From CAVRQM01 sp963723455 (lineage in GTDB: Bacteria; Pseudomonadota; Alphaproteobacteria; Acetobacterales; Acetobacteraceae), in the NCBI GenBank assembly GCA_963723455.1, contig CAVRQM010000005.1, positions 558,001-622,000 of the forward strand: a stretch of 64,000 nucleotides of DNA, given 5' to 3'. A program made the translations under genes and the position numbers. A model generated the notes under the pieces. The model saw only the letters and a list, made by a program, of their open reading frames with translations. It had not been told where the DNA came from and searched no databases. Shown here piece after piece: positions 17,135 to 25,745 of this stretch. Each line of letters begins with the position of its first letter. The stretch's first letter is position 1.

Positions 17135-18229
17135 GTGGACGACCACGCGCATATGCGGGCCGCATTGGCGCTGGCCCGGCGCGGGCTGGGGACCACCTGG
17201 CCCAATCCGTCGGTCGGCTGCGTCATCGTGCGTGACGGCCGGGTGGTCGGCCGCGGCGTCACCGCCGAATTCGGGCGGCCGCATGCCGAGGCCCAGGCGC
17301 TCGCGATGTCCGGCGCGGCTGCGCGCGGGGCCACCGCCTACGTAACACTAGAGCCGTGCAGCCACCACGGCCGCACGCCGCCCTGCGCCGATGCGCTGAT
17401 CGCCGCCGGCATCGCCCGCGTCGTGGCCGCCACGCGTGACCGCAATCCTCGCGTGGCGGGCGCCGGGCTGGAACGGCTGCGCGCCGCGGGCATCGCGGTG
17501 ACCGAGGGCGTGCTGGCCGAGGCGGCCGATGAGGTCGCCGCCGGATTCTTCAGCGTCGTCCAGCGCGGCCGGCCGCTGGTGACCCTGAAACTCGCCACCA
17601 CCCTGGACGGGCGCATCGCCACCCGAGCAGGAGAGAGCAAATGGATCACCGCCGAGCCGGCTCGGCGCATGGCGCACGCATTGCGGGGCCGGCATGACGC
17701 GGTGCTGGCGGGCGTGGGGACCGTGCTGACCGACGATCCCGACCTGCGCTGTCGCATCGAGGGGTTCCGCACCCGGCCGGTGGTGCGCGTGGTGGCGGAT
17801 AGCCGCCTGCGGATGCGGCTGGTCTGCCGCCTGGTGGCCACCGCGCGCGAGGCGCCGACCTGGGTGCTGGCGCGCGACGACGCCAGCCCCGAGCGCCGCT
17901 CCGCCCTGGCCGGCGCAGGGGCCGAGGTCCTGCCGGTCGCCGCCGGCAGCATCGGCATCGACCTGGAGGCAGGATTGCGGGCGCTGGCCGCGCGCGGGCT
18001 GACCCGCGTGCTGGTGGAGGGCGGTGCGCAGCTTGCGGCGTCGCTGCTGCGGGCGGATTTGGTGGACCGGCTGGCCTGGTTCCATGCGCCATCGGTGATG
18101 GGCGGCGATGGCTGGCCGGCGGCGCAGGCGTTCGGGGTACAGAGCCTGGCCCAGTTGCCGCGCTTCGCGCCGGTGCAGACGATGCGGGTGGGCGAGGACT
18201 TGCTGACACTGCTGACACGCGCGAGGTGA
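17135..18229 (+). CDS. ribD: Bifunctional riboflavin deaminase/reductase
   Basis: 364 residues from a GTG at 17135. The N-terminal cytidine-deaminase-like half shows zinc ligands H50 (PHAEAQA), C75 (LEPCSHHGRTPPC) and C84; the C-terminal half is the NADPH reductase (LKLATTLDGRIA, LVEGGAQLAASLL). It carries out the second and third steps of riboflavin synthesis in the cytosol: deamination of the pyrimidine and reduction of the ribose side chain. It is followed by a 212-base gap before ribE in which I find no FMN riboswitch motif. Confidence 0.95.
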   Translation: MDDHAHMRAALALARRGLGTTWPNPSVGCVIVRDGRVVGRGVTAEFGRPHAEAQALAMSGAAARGATAYVTLEPCSHHGRTPPCADALIAAGIARVVAATRDRNPRVAGAGLERLRAAGIAVTEGVLAEAADEVAAGFFSVVQRGRPLVTLKLATTLDGRIATRAGESKWITAEPARRMAHALRGRHDAVLAGVGTVLTDDPDLRCRIEGFRTRPVVRVVADSRLRMRLVCRLVATAREAPTWVLARDDASPERRSALAGAGAEVLPVAAGSIGIDLEAGLRALAARGLTRVLVEGGAQLAASLLRADLVDRLAWFHAPSVMGGDGWPAAQAFGVQSLAQLPRFAPVQTMRVGEDLLTLLTRAR

Positions 18230-18441
18230 GGCGGCCGGATTTCTGATCGTTGACCTCGCGGCGACCCGGAGAGCCGCCGGCGGGCGACTGTCCATTCGGC
18301 GCGATGTGTCGGGTGCGGCGCCGGCTTCATTGAACTGGCCGCGCGCCGGTGCCGCGCCGAGGCATCGCATCGCCTTCGCCGCACCGGGCCGACCTCCGCG
18401 CGAGAGATTTGCCGCGCTGCAGGCGGGTGATAAGACGCCGC

Positions 18442-19056
18442 ATGTTTACCGGCATCATCACCGGCATCGGCACTGTCCGCGCCATCGACGCGATCGGCGG
18501 CGGGCGCGACATGCGGCTGGAAATCGCCACGCCTGTCGGCGCGCCGGCCTGGGCCGACACGGCGCGCATCCCGCTCGGCGCCTCGATCGCCTGTTCCGGC
18601 TGCTGCCTGACCGCGATCGCCCTGGGTGCGGACTGGTTCGCCGTGACCGCCTCGGCCGAGACGCTAAGCAGGACGACGCTCGGACGCTGGCGGGTCGGCA
18701 CCGCCATCAACCTCGAACGTCCGCTGCGCGTCGGCGATGAGCTGGGCGGCCACATCGTCGCCGGACACGTCGATGGCGTGGGCGAGGTGGTCTCGGCCAC
18801 GCAGGACCACGGTTCCACCCGCTGGACCGTCCGTGTTCCCGACGCCCTGGCGCGCTATATCGCACCCAAGGGCAGCGTCGCGGTGGACGGGGTGAGCCTG
18901 ACGGTGAACGAGGTGGACGGGGCGACATTTGGCGTGAACATCATCCCGCACACCCATGAGGCTACGACATTCGGCCGACTTGCGGCGGGCGACCCCGTGA
19001 ATATCGAGATCGACACCCTGGCGCGCTATGTCGCCCGGCTGCAGGAGACGGTTTGA
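18442..19056 (+). CDS. ribE: Riboflavin synthase, alpha chain
   Basis: 204 residues from the ATG at 18442, where the protein begins with the family start MFTGIITGIG; longer starts upstream add unrelated Arg-rich sequence. Two repeated lumazine-binding barrels are present, the second starting near GGHIVAGHVDGVGE. It dismutates two 6,7-dimethyl-8-ribityllumazine molecules to riboflavin. The SCSGCCLT-type motif reads ACSGCCLTAI, as expected. Next gene ribB begins within 20 bases. Confidence 0.95.
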   Translation: MFTGIITGIGTVRAIDAIGGGRDMRLEIATPVGAPAWADTARIPLGASIACSGCCLTAIALGADWFAVTASAETLSRTTLGRWRVGTAINLERPLRVGDELGGHIVAGHVDGVGEVVSATQDHGSTRWTVRVPDALARYIAPKGSVAVDGVSLTVNEVDGATFGVNIIPHTHEATTFGRLAAGDPVNIEIDTLARYVARLQETV

Positions 19057-19074
19057 CGTGAAAGAGTGGCTGAT

Positions 19075-20196
19075 ATGGACGACCTGATGACCCGCAGCCT
19101 GTCCGAGTACCCGTCGTCGGCCGAGGAACTGGTCGAAGAGGCGCGCAACGGCCGCATGTTCATCCTGGTCGATGACGAGGACCGCGAGAACGAGGGCGAC
19201 CTGGTGATCCCGGCGCAGTTCGCGACCCCCGAGGCGGTCAACTTCATGGTCCGCCATGCGCGCGGCCTGGTCTGCCTGGCGTTGACGCATCAGCGGGTGG
19301 AACAGCTCGGCCTCCCGCTGATGAGCCAGCATAACGGCACCCGCCACCAGACCAACTTCACCGTCTCGATCGAGGCGCGCACCGGGGTCGAGACCGGTAT
19401 CTCCGCGCATGACCGCGCCCGCACCGTGGCCGTGGCGATCAACCCGGAGTGCGGCCGGGCGGACATCGTCACCCCGGGCCACGTCTTTCCGCTGCTGGCG
19501 CGCGAGGGCGGCACGCTGGTCCGCACCGGCCACACCGAGGCGGCGGTGGACATCGCGCGCCTTGCCGGCCTGAACCCGTCCGGCGTGATCTGCGAGATCA
19601 TGAACGACGACGGCAGCATGGCGCGGCTGCCGGATCTGGTGGCGTTCGCCCAGCATCATGGGCTGAAGCTGGGCAGCATCGCCGACCTGATCGCCCATCG
19701 CCGCCGCACGGAAAAGCTGGTCGCCCGCGTGCAGGACGGCGCGCTGCATCACGGGGTCGGCGGCGAGTGGCGCCTTGCCGTGTATGCCAATACCGTCGAG
19801 TACCGCGAGCATCTGGTGATGATGAAGGGCGACCTGTCGGCGCCCGGTCCGGTGCTGGTGCGGATGCACGCGGTCGATCTGCTGGATGACGTCGTGGGCG
19901 GCCATCACGGGGCGACGCTGCACGACGCCATGCAGATGATCGCAGCCGAGGGCCGCGGCGTGGTGGTGCTGCTGCGCGAGGCGCGGCCGACCCGGCTGTC
20001 CGAGCGGGTGGCGCAGCTTGACGGCGTGGCGCGGCCGTTCACCGAACTGCGCGACTACGGCATCGGCGCGCAGATCCTCATCGACCTGGGCGTGCGCGAC
20101 ATGGTGCTGCTGTCCAATACGCATCGGACGATCGTCGGGCTTGAGGGCTACGGCCTGACCGTGGCCGAGCAGCGGCCGATCCGGGGCCGCGCGTGA
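19075..20196 (+). CDS. ribB: 3,4-dihydroxy-2-butanone 4-phosphate synthase fused to a degenerate GTP cyclohydrolase II domain
   Basis: About 373 residues; the ATG at 19075 has AAGAG upstream, a GTG at 19066 is possible. The N-terminal domain is an intact DHBP synthase: DDEDRENEGDLV, TGISAHDRARTV, TPGHVFPL and GHTEAAVDIARLAG. The C-terminal domain has the length of GTP cyclohydrolase II but lacks its three zinc cysteines: where a functional enzyme has SECLTGD and CDCG, this one has HAVDLLDD and GHHG. The QEGRGIGL and TNNP motifs are also lost. It matches the RibBX type, so only the ribulose-5-phosphate branch is made here and a separate ribA is needed elsewhere. Confidence 0.92.
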   Translation: MDDLMTRSLSEYPSSAEELVEEARNGRMFILVDDEDRENEGDLVIPAQFATPEAVNFMVRHARGLVCLALTHQRVEQLGLPLMSQHNGTRHQTNFTVSIEARTGVETGISAHDRARTVAVAINPECGRADIVTPGHVFPLLAREGGTLVRTGHTEAAVDIARLAGLNPSGVICEIMNDDGSMARLPDLVAFAQHHGLKLGSIADLIAHRRRTEKLVARVQDGALHHGVGGEWRLAVYANTVEYREHLVMMKGDLSAPGPVLVRMHAVDLLDDVVGGHHGATLHDAMQMIAAEGRGVVVLLREARPTRLSERVAQLDGVARPFTELRDYGIGAQILIDLGVRDMVLLSNTHRTIVGLEGYGLTVAEQRPIRGRA

Positions 20197-20675
20197 GCAC
20201 GCTGGATGCGCCGCTGCCGGCAGCGCCACGCCTGGACGGCCCCGCGCCGCATCTGCTGGTCGTGCGCGCGCCGTACTATCAAGCGGTCGTCGACGGGCTG
20301 CGCGACGGCGCCGGGCGCATCCTGGCGCAGGCGGGCGCGACTTTTGACGTGCTGGACGTCGCGGGCGCGCTGGAACTGGCCGGCGCGGTCCGGCTCGCGA
20401 TCGGCGGCGTGCGGCTGTTCGACGCCTACGTGGCGCTGGGCTGCGTCGTGCGCGGCGACACCGATCATTACGAATACGTCTGCCGAGAGGCGATGGCCGG
20501 GCTGACGCAGGTGGTGCAGGCCCATGCGCTGTGCCTCGGCAACGGGCTGCTGACCGTTGACTCGCTGGATCAGGCGGTCGCCCGCTCCGGCCCGGACGGT
20601 CACAACAAGGGCGCCGAGGCGGCGGCGGCGGCGCTGGTGCAACTGCGGGCTGCCCGCTGGCTGGCGGACGCCTGA
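20193..20675 (+). CDS. ribH: 6,7-dimethyl-8-ribityllumazine synthase
   Basis: 160 residues from a GTG at 20193 overlapping the ribB stop (GTGA). The family core is visible: ALELAGAVRLAI, the ALGCVVRGDTDHYEYVC phosphate/catalytic segment with the His needed for catalysis, and a C-terminal HNKGAEAAAAAL helix. It joins the ribB product with the pyrimidine made by RibD. The overlapping TGATG with nusB at its end indicates translational coupling. Confidence 0.95.
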   Translation: MSTLDAPLPAAPRLDGPAPHLLVVRAPYYQAVVDGLRDGAGRILAQAGATFDVLDVAGALELAGAVRLAIGGVRLFDAYVALGCVVRGDTDHYEYVCREAMAGLTQVVQAHALCLGNGLLTVDSLDQAVARSGPDGHNKGAEAAAAALVQLRAARWLADA

Positions 20676-21175
20676 TGGCCGACCCCAAGCCGCGGCCGCG
20701 CACGGCGGCCCGCGTCGCCGCCGTGCAGGCGCTGTTTCAGAGCGAGCAGGCGCAATCCAGCCCGGAGACGGTGATCGACGAGTTCATCCGGCACCGCCTG
20801 GGCGAACTCCCCGGCCCCGAGCACCGCGGCGGCGGCGGGTTCGAGGAGGGCCGCGTGCCCGATGCCGATGCGCCGCTGTTCGCGCGCATCGTCCGCCTCG
20901 CCGCGCGCCAGCAGGACGCCATCGACCGCATGATCGCCGAGAGCCTGTCGGCGGAATGGCCGATGGCGCGGCTCGACCCCGTGCTGCGCGCTGTGATGCG
21001 GGCCGGCGCGGCGGAGCTGTCGATGCCGGACGGGCCGCCGTCGCGCGTGGTCATCAACGAGTATCTCGACGTGGCGCACGGCTTCTTCACCGGCGAGGAG
21101 CCGCGCATGGCCAACGGCGTGCTGGACCGGCTGGCCCGCCAGCTGCGGCCGCAGGATTTTGCGCCCAGCCCATGA
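20675..21175 (+). CDS. nusB: Transcription antitermination factor NusB
   Basis: 166 residues. N-terminal AARVAAVQALFQSEQ and C-terminal VVINEYLDVAHGFF-EEPRMANGVLDRLA motifs mark NusB, which binds boxA RNA with NusE in rRNA antitermination. A Gly/Glu-rich insert at about residues 47-62 (HRGGGGFEEG) makes it slightly longer than the E. coli protein. The ribH-nusB-thiL order is common in alphaproteobacteria. Confidence 0.94.
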   Translation: MADPKPRPRTAARVAAVQALFQSEQAQSSPETVIDEFIRHRLGELPGPEHRGGGGFEEGRVPDADAPLFARIVRLAARQQDAIDRMIAESLSAEWPMARLDPVLRAVMRAGAAELSMPDGPPSRVVINEYLDVAHGFFTGEEPRMANGVLDRLARQLRPQDFAPSP

Positions 21176-22146
21176 CCGACGCGGCGGGATTGCCGCGCGA
21201 GTTTGCGGTCATCGCGCGGCATTTTCGGCCGCTGGCCGGACCGGGTTCGCTGGAACTCGAGGACGACGCCGCCGTGCTGGTGCCGCCGCCGGGCCTGGCG
21301 CTGGTCGCGGCGGCGGACGCCATCGTGGCGGGAGTGCATTACCTGCCGGACGATCCGCCTGATCTGGTCGCGCGCAAGCTGCTGCGCACCAACCTGTCCG
21401 ACCTGGCCGCGATGGGGGCGGAGCCGCTCGGCTACCTGATGACGATCTCGGTGCCGCGTGGCACGCCGGATGCCTGGTTCGCGGCGTTCGCCTCCGGGCT
21501 GGCCGCCGACCAGCAGGAGTTCGGCTTGGCCCTGCTCGGCGGCGACACCACCAGCACGCCGGGGCCGGTCAGTCTTTCGCTGACGATCCTGGGCACGGTC
21601 CGGCCGGGCTGCGCTCTGACGCGGGCCGGGGCGCGCGCCGGCGACGGAATCTGGGTCAGCGGCACGATCGGCGACGGCGCCCTGGGCCTGCTGGCGGCGC
21701 GCGGCGAAATCCCGGATCCAGGCGGCGTGCTGGCCGACCGCTACCGCCTGCCGCGGCCAAGGCTGGGGCTGGGCCGCCTGCTGCACGGCATCGTCAGCGC
21801 CGCGATGGATGTGTCCGACGGTCTGTTGCAGGATCTTGGGCACCTGTGCCGCGCATCGGGGCTCACCGCCGAGATCGACGCCGCCCTGGTGCCGCGCTCG
21901 GCGGCGGCGATGGCGGCGGGCGAGGAGCGGCTCGGGTTGTGCCTGACCGGCGGGGACGACTACGAGCTGCTGCTGGCGGCGCCGCCCGCGGCGGACGGCG
22001 CGTTGCTGCGGGCCGCCGGTGACGCCGGCGCCACTGTCACGCGCATCGGATCCTTCGCTGTCGGAACACCGGCCGTGCGGGTGACGCAAAGCCGCGGCGT
22101 CGCGCCCGGTCTGGCCGCAGGCTGGGATCATCTCTCGGCGGAATGA
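21172..22146 (+). CDS. thiL: Thiamine-monophosphate kinase
   Basis: 324 residues from the ATG at 21172, overlapping the nusB stop by 4 bases. The PurM-like ATP-binding fold is shown by ELEDDAAVL, VAAADAIVAGVHY, RKLLRTNLSDLAAMGA, LLGGDTTST, AMDVSDGLLQDL and LTGGDDYELL, which include the Asp residues that hold Mg2+. It phosphorylates thiamine monophosphate to the active cofactor thiamine diphosphate. End of the rib-nusB-thiL transcript; 115 bases separate it from the catalase gene. Confidence 0.95.
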   Translation: MTDAAGLPREFAVIARHFRPLAGPGSLELEDDAAVLVPPPGLALVAAADAIVAGVHYLPDDPPDLVARKLLRTNLSDLAAMGAEPLGYLMTISVPRGTPDAWFAAFASGLAADQQEFGLALLGGDTTSTPGPVSLSLTILGTVRPGCALTRAGARAGDGIWVSGTIGDGALGLLAARGEIPDPGGVLADRYRLPRPRLGLGRLLHGIVSAAMDVSDGLLQDLGHLCRASGLTAEIDAALVPRSAAAMAAGEERLGLCLTGGDDYELLLAAPPAADGALLRAAGDAGATVTRIGSFAVGTPAVRVTQSRGVAPGLAAGWDHLSAE

Positions 22147-22261
22147 TGCGCCATCCCACCATGTGATTGACGATCGCGGCATCGCCCTGAACCGTGCCGC
22201 CGCCTCCCTGTTGCCGTGCAGCCGGCCACCGCGTCGGTCCACGACAATGAAGGAGCGCACG

Positions 22262-23149
22262 ATGTTCTATGCCGACAAGCGGCTGCAGTTTCCGGTCCGC
22301 TGCGAGACACCCAATCCGCTGTTTGCCCGCGCCCTGCAACAGGCGATCGGTGGCGTGGAGGGCGAGATCCGGGTGATGATGCAATACATGTTCCAGGCCT
22401 GGGGCTCGCGCGGCCCGGTCAAATATCGCGACATGCTGCTGAACACCGCCGCCGAGGAGATCGGCCATGTCGAGATGCTGGCGACCGCGGTGGCGCTGAA
22501 CCTGGAAAAGGCGCCGCTGACGATGCAGGAGGAGGCTGCCGCGGACGGGATGGCCGGCGCCGTGCTGGGCGGCATGAACCTGCGCCACATCCTGTCCACC
22601 GGCATGAGCGCCACGCCGGAGAACTCGAACGGCGTGCCGTTCAACGCCAGCCACGTCTATGCCAGCGGCAACATCGCCGCCGACATGCTGTGCAACGCCT
22701 GCGCCGAGGCGACCGGGCGGGTGCTGGCGACCCGGCTCTACAACATGACCGACGATCCCGGCATGAAGGAGATGCTGGCCTTCATGATCGCGCGCGACAC
22801 CATGCACCAGCAGCAATGGCTGGCGGTGATCGAGGAACTGGGCGGCATGCACGCGCAGTTGCCGATTCCCAATTCCTTCCCGCAATCGCAGGAAGATCAG
22901 CGCTTCTCCTACGCTTATTTCGTGCACGACCAGAGCCGCGCCGTGCCGGAGGGCCGCTGGACGCAGGGACCGTCGCTGGACGGCAAGGGCGAGTTCTCCG
23001 CCATGTTCTCCGAACCGCTTGGCGGAGTGCCGCAACTCGGCCCGGCCCGTCAGGGCGGCGGCGCGCAGGCCGAGCAGAGCATGACGGACGGGGCGATGCC
23101 GCCGCCCCGGAAGGCTGACGGGCACATGGCGACGGCGCGTCCGGCCTGA
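22262..23149 (+). CDS. Manganese catalase
   Basis: 295 residues. The ATG at 22262 is preceded by AAGGAG at 6 bases; an upstream ATG at 22247 overlaps that site. The dimanganese ligands can be placed: E35 (GEIRVMMQYMFQ), E66 and H69 (AAEEIGHVEM), a Glu in ACAEATGR and a His in MHQQQW. It breaks down H2O2 without heme. The C-terminal 45 residues are Gly/Pro/Ala-rich and look disordered. Follows thiL on the same strand but probably has its own promoter. Confidence 0.93.
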   Translation: MFYADKRLQFPVRCETPNPLFARALQQAIGGVEGEIRVMMQYMFQAWGSRGPVKYRDMLLNTAAEEIGHVEMLATAVALNLEKAPLTMQEEAAADGMAGAVLGGMNLRHILSTGMSATPENSNGVPFNASHVYASGNIAADMLCNACAEATGRVLATRLYNMTDDPGMKEMLAFMIARDTMHQQQWLAVIEELGGMHAQLPIPNSFPQSQEDQRFSYAYFVHDQSRAVPEGRWTQGPSLDGKGEFSAMFSEPLGGVPQLGPARQGGGAQAEQSMTDGAMPPPRKADGHMATARPA

Positions 23150-23171
23150 CGCCTTCGGGTCCGCATCACGC

Positions 23172-23203
23172 CGGAGCGCCGGGCAGCCTGCAACGGCGCT
23201 CCG
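23172..23203. terminator. Bidirectional hairpin terminator between Mn catalase and gpt
   Basis: A perfect 10-base inverted repeat CGGAGCGCCG (23172-23181) and CGGCGCTCCG (23194-23203) with a 12-base loop lies between the two convergent genes. There is no clear T run on either side, so it may slow polymerase or block exonucleases rather than act as a classical intrinsic terminator. Confidence 0.55.
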
Positions 23204-23240
23204 TGGCCGGCGCATGGCGGCGCGGGAGCGAGGCCGGCCG

Positions 23241-23723
23241 TCAGCCCGCGCCGATGCCGCGCTTGGCCAGCGGGATGGAAAACTGCGGCTCGGTGTCCCA
23301 GGGGAACAGGATCCAGGTGTCCTGGCTGACCTCGGTGATGAAGCTGTCGATCAGTTCCTTGCCGGCCGGCTTGGCATAGATGCAGCAGAAATGCGCCCGC
23401 GGCAGCAGTCCGCGCACGATCCGCGCGGTGGTCCCGGTGTCCACCAGGTCATCCACCACCAGGAAGCCCTCGCCATCCCCGGCGGCGCTCGGCGCCTTGG
23501 TGATGCGCGGCTCGCCGATCGTCTCCTCCTCATAGGTCACGATCGAGACGCTTTCGATCAGGCGCACATCCAGCTCGCGCGCGACGATCGCGGCGGGAAT
23601 TAGGCCGCCGCGGGTGATCGCCACGATGCCGCGCAGCGGGCGCAACGCCATTACCCGCCACGCCAGCGCGCGGGCGTCGCGGTGCAGCTGATCCCAGGTC
23701 ACCGTGTAGTAATGGGTCGCCAT
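23241..23723 (-). CDS. gpt: Xanthine-guanine phosphoribosyltransferase
   Basis: 160 residues. The PRPP-binding motif FLVVDDLVDTGTTARIV is intact and the N-terminus (YYTVTWDQLHRDARALA) and AITRGGLIPA loop match XGPRT rather than HPRT. It salvages xanthine and guanine to nucleotides with PRPP at the membrane or cytosol. The stop codon of csaA overlaps its start, so both are made from one message. Confidence 0.93.
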   Translation of the reverse strand: MATHYYTVTWDQLHRDARALAWRVMALRPLRGIVAITRGGLIPAAIVARELDVRLIESVSIVTYEEETIGEPRITKAPSAAGDGEGFLVVDDLVDTGTTARIVRGLLPRAHFCCIYAKPAGKELIDSFITEVSQDTWILFPWDTEPQFSIPLAKRGIGAG

Positions 23724-24055
23724 CAGAACAGCCTTCCGCCGTTCGGCACCGCCTGGTCGGGAGCCAGCAGGACCACCGCGCCGCCCGCATCAGGCACGCC
23801 CAGGGTCAGCACTTCGCTTTCGAACGGACCGATGCGCCGCGGCGGGAAGTTGACCACGGCGAGCACCTGCCGGCCGATCAAGGCGGCCGCATCGTAGTGG
23901 GTCGTTAGCTGCGCCGAGGAACGGCGCACGCCGACATCCGGCCCGAAATCGATCGAGAGCTTGATGGCGGGCTTGCGCGCTTGCGGGAACGGCTCGGCCG
24001 CAACGACTGTGCCCACGCGGATGTCAATCCTGTCGAAATCCTCGATCGTCGCCAC
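23723..24055 (-). CDS. csaA: tRNA-binding-domain protein, CsaA-like
   Basis: 110 residues from a GTG at 24055. The sequence starts ATIEDFDRIDIRVGTVVAAE, the standard opening of the EMAP/tRNA-binding OB-fold, and ends with VPNGGRLF, as in CsaA export-related chaperones. Single-domain versions form homodimers and bind tRNA or nascent chains; the exact role is unclear. The start is chosen because 110 residues is the usual size and the upstream frame is Arg/Gln noise. Confidence 0.87.
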   Translation of the reverse strand: MATIEDFDRIDIRVGTVVAAEPFPQARKPAIKLSIDFGPDVGVRRSSAQLTTHYDAAALIGRQVLAVVNFPPRRIGPFESEVLTLGVPDAGGAVVLLAPDQAVPNGGRLF

Positions 24056-24190
24056 TGACGCGTCACCGCAGTTCCGTCGCCGCGTGTAAGGGCTTGCCGC
24101 GAGCGGCGCAAGGAATTGGCGCGCATCCTGGGCCGCCTTGACAGCCGCCGCACGCTGCCGCTTTCTGTGCAAAATAGGAAAGAATGCGTG

Positions 24191-25735
24191 ATGTCGATGA
24201 CGCCTGCTGCTCCCGTCACGCGCTGGATCGGCCGTGGCCACGATCGCCTCTGGGTCGATTCCGCAAATTGGGGGGCAGGGACTCCGGCCGCCGGCGGCGT
24301 CGCGGCGTTCGCCCGCCCGGGGTTGCTGGTCGATCTCGCATCCGCCGGCGCGTCGCCCGTTTTCGACGGGCAACTGGCGGTACTCGGCGGCTCGCTGACC
24401 ATCTCGGATGGCGCCCTGGTTGCGCGGCAGGCAGTCTATGACGGCTGGTTCTTCACCGGTGTCGGGCTGCGGGTCGATGGCGGCCTGGCGATCGCGGCCG
24501 ACGCGTCGCTGCTCGGGCAGAACGCCGTGGTGCTCGGGGACGTGTCGGCGGCCACGCTCGACATCAGGGGCACTCTGGCCGATGCCCAGGTCTATGCCGG
24601 CCGCGCCGGCGCGGTCAGCGTCACCGTCGAGGGCGCCGGCGCGCGCTGGGCCACCAGCGGCATCGACCAGAGCTTCCAGTTCGGCGGCGCGGCGCCGGTC
24701 TCGCTGGTCGTGCGCGGCGGCGGCTATGTCGGGGACGGCCATGCCTGGTCCAGCACCAGCGCCAACAGCACCATGACGGTCGGCGGCCAAAGCGCCGGCG
24801 CCTCCGTGCTGGTGACCGGGCGCGGCTCTGGGCTGCGCTACCAGATCATCGACGTGGGCGGTTCATACAGCGGCACGTTGAGCATCGCCGCAGGCGCGCA
24901 CGTCGCCGATCTTGGCGCGAATATCGGGCAGACCGGCGACGCCGCGGTGAGCGTGGCCGGCGCCGGGTCGGTTTGGGACAATGCCAACGGACTGTTCGTG
25001 CATGGCGCCGCGCCGCACGGCTCGATCAGCATCACCGACCATGCGCGGGTCAGCTTCGGCAGCTACGGGCTGCAGGACAGTGGCAGCGTCCTGCTCGACT
25101 CTACGGCGCGGCTGGACGGCGCTACCATCGTTCTGGCGGGCGGCGCGCTGTCCGGCCTCGCGACGGCGGCCGCCGCGCAGTCCACAGTGACGATCACGCA
25201 ATCGCTGGTGCTGGGGTACAACGATGCAGCCGGTGGCAATAATCTCGGCAATTTCCTGGATAGCGCCGCGGGCGTCACCCTGGCGCTGGCCGGCGCGGTC
25301 AGCGTGCAGTCCAGCCGGTCGGACCCGCTGGCGGTGGGCGGCGGCCACGTCGCGCTGGACAATCCCGCGAATGGCGAGTTCGCGATCGACCTCTACGGCG
25401 GCGTGCTGGAACTCGCGGCGGCCGGGGCGTCCGGCGGCGGCGGCATCAGCTTCCTCGACCGCGGCGGCGCCACGCTGCAGATCGATCAGCCGGGCGCGCT
25501 GGCCAGCCCCATCGGCGATTTCGCGGTCTCGCCGGGCGACGTGATCGACTTGCAGGCGCTGGTGTTCGCGGCGGCTCCGGTCGCATTGTGGCAGCCGACG
25601 GCGGATGGCGGCACGCTGCTGGTGTCGGCGGGGACGAGTTCGGTCGGCCTGACGCTGGACGGCAGATATGCGGCCGGCGGCTTCCACCTGGCCTCTGACC
25701 TGCATGGCGGCACCGCGATCAGCTATTCCGGCTGA
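24191..25735 (+). CDS. Putative secreted beta-helix protein with T1SS-like C-terminus
   Basis: 514 residues starting at the ATG at 24191 with AGGAAAG upstream. No signal peptide is seen. From about residue 20 the protein is a long series of Gly/Ala/Ser/Val-rich turns such as VSVTVEGAGARW, SVLVTGRGSGLRY and VSVAGAGSVWDN, each about 40-50 residues apart, as in autotransporter passengers and AIDA-type repeats. It lacks an outer-membrane barrel. The end (GDVIDLQAL ... GGFHLASDLHGGTAIS) resembles the C-terminal signals of type I-secreted proteins, so export by an HlyBD/TolC-type machine is inferred. Function unknown; adhesion or matrix formation is plausible. Confidence 0.7.
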   Translation: MSMTPAAPVTRWIGRGHDRLWVDSANWGAGTPAAGGVAAFARPGLLVDLASAGASPVFDGQLAVLGGSLTISDGALVARQAVYDGWFFTGVGLRVDGGLAIAADASLLGQNAVVLGDVSAATLDIRGTLADAQVYAGRAGAVSVTVEGAGARWATSGIDQSFQFGGAAPVSLVVRGGGYVGDGHAWSSTSANSTMTVGGQSAGASVLVTGRGSGLRYQIIDVGGSYSGTLSIAAGAHVADLGANIGQTGDAAVSVAGAGSVWDNANGLFVHGAAPHGSISITDHARVSFGSYGLQDSGSVLLDSTARLDGATIVLAGGALSGLATAAAAQSTVTITQSLVLGYNDAAGGNNLGNFLDSAAGVTLALAGAVSVQSSRSDPLAVGGGHVALDNPANGEFAIDLYGGVLELAAAGASGGGGISFLDRGGATLQIDQPGALASPIGDFAVSPGDVIDLQALVFAAAPVALWQPTADGGTLLVSAGTSSVGLTLDGRYAAGGFHLASDLHGGTAISYSG

Positions 25736-25745
25736 CGGCCACGCT

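Noticed and set aside
18230..18441. Possible FMN riboswitch before ribE
   Set aside because: None of the conserved RFN blocks (for example the GGGGC...CCGACCGGCGGT pattern) is present in the 212 bases.
18664..20703. 679-codon minus-strand frame opposite the rib genes
   Set aside because: Shadow of ribE, ribB and ribH; no motif, atypical composition.
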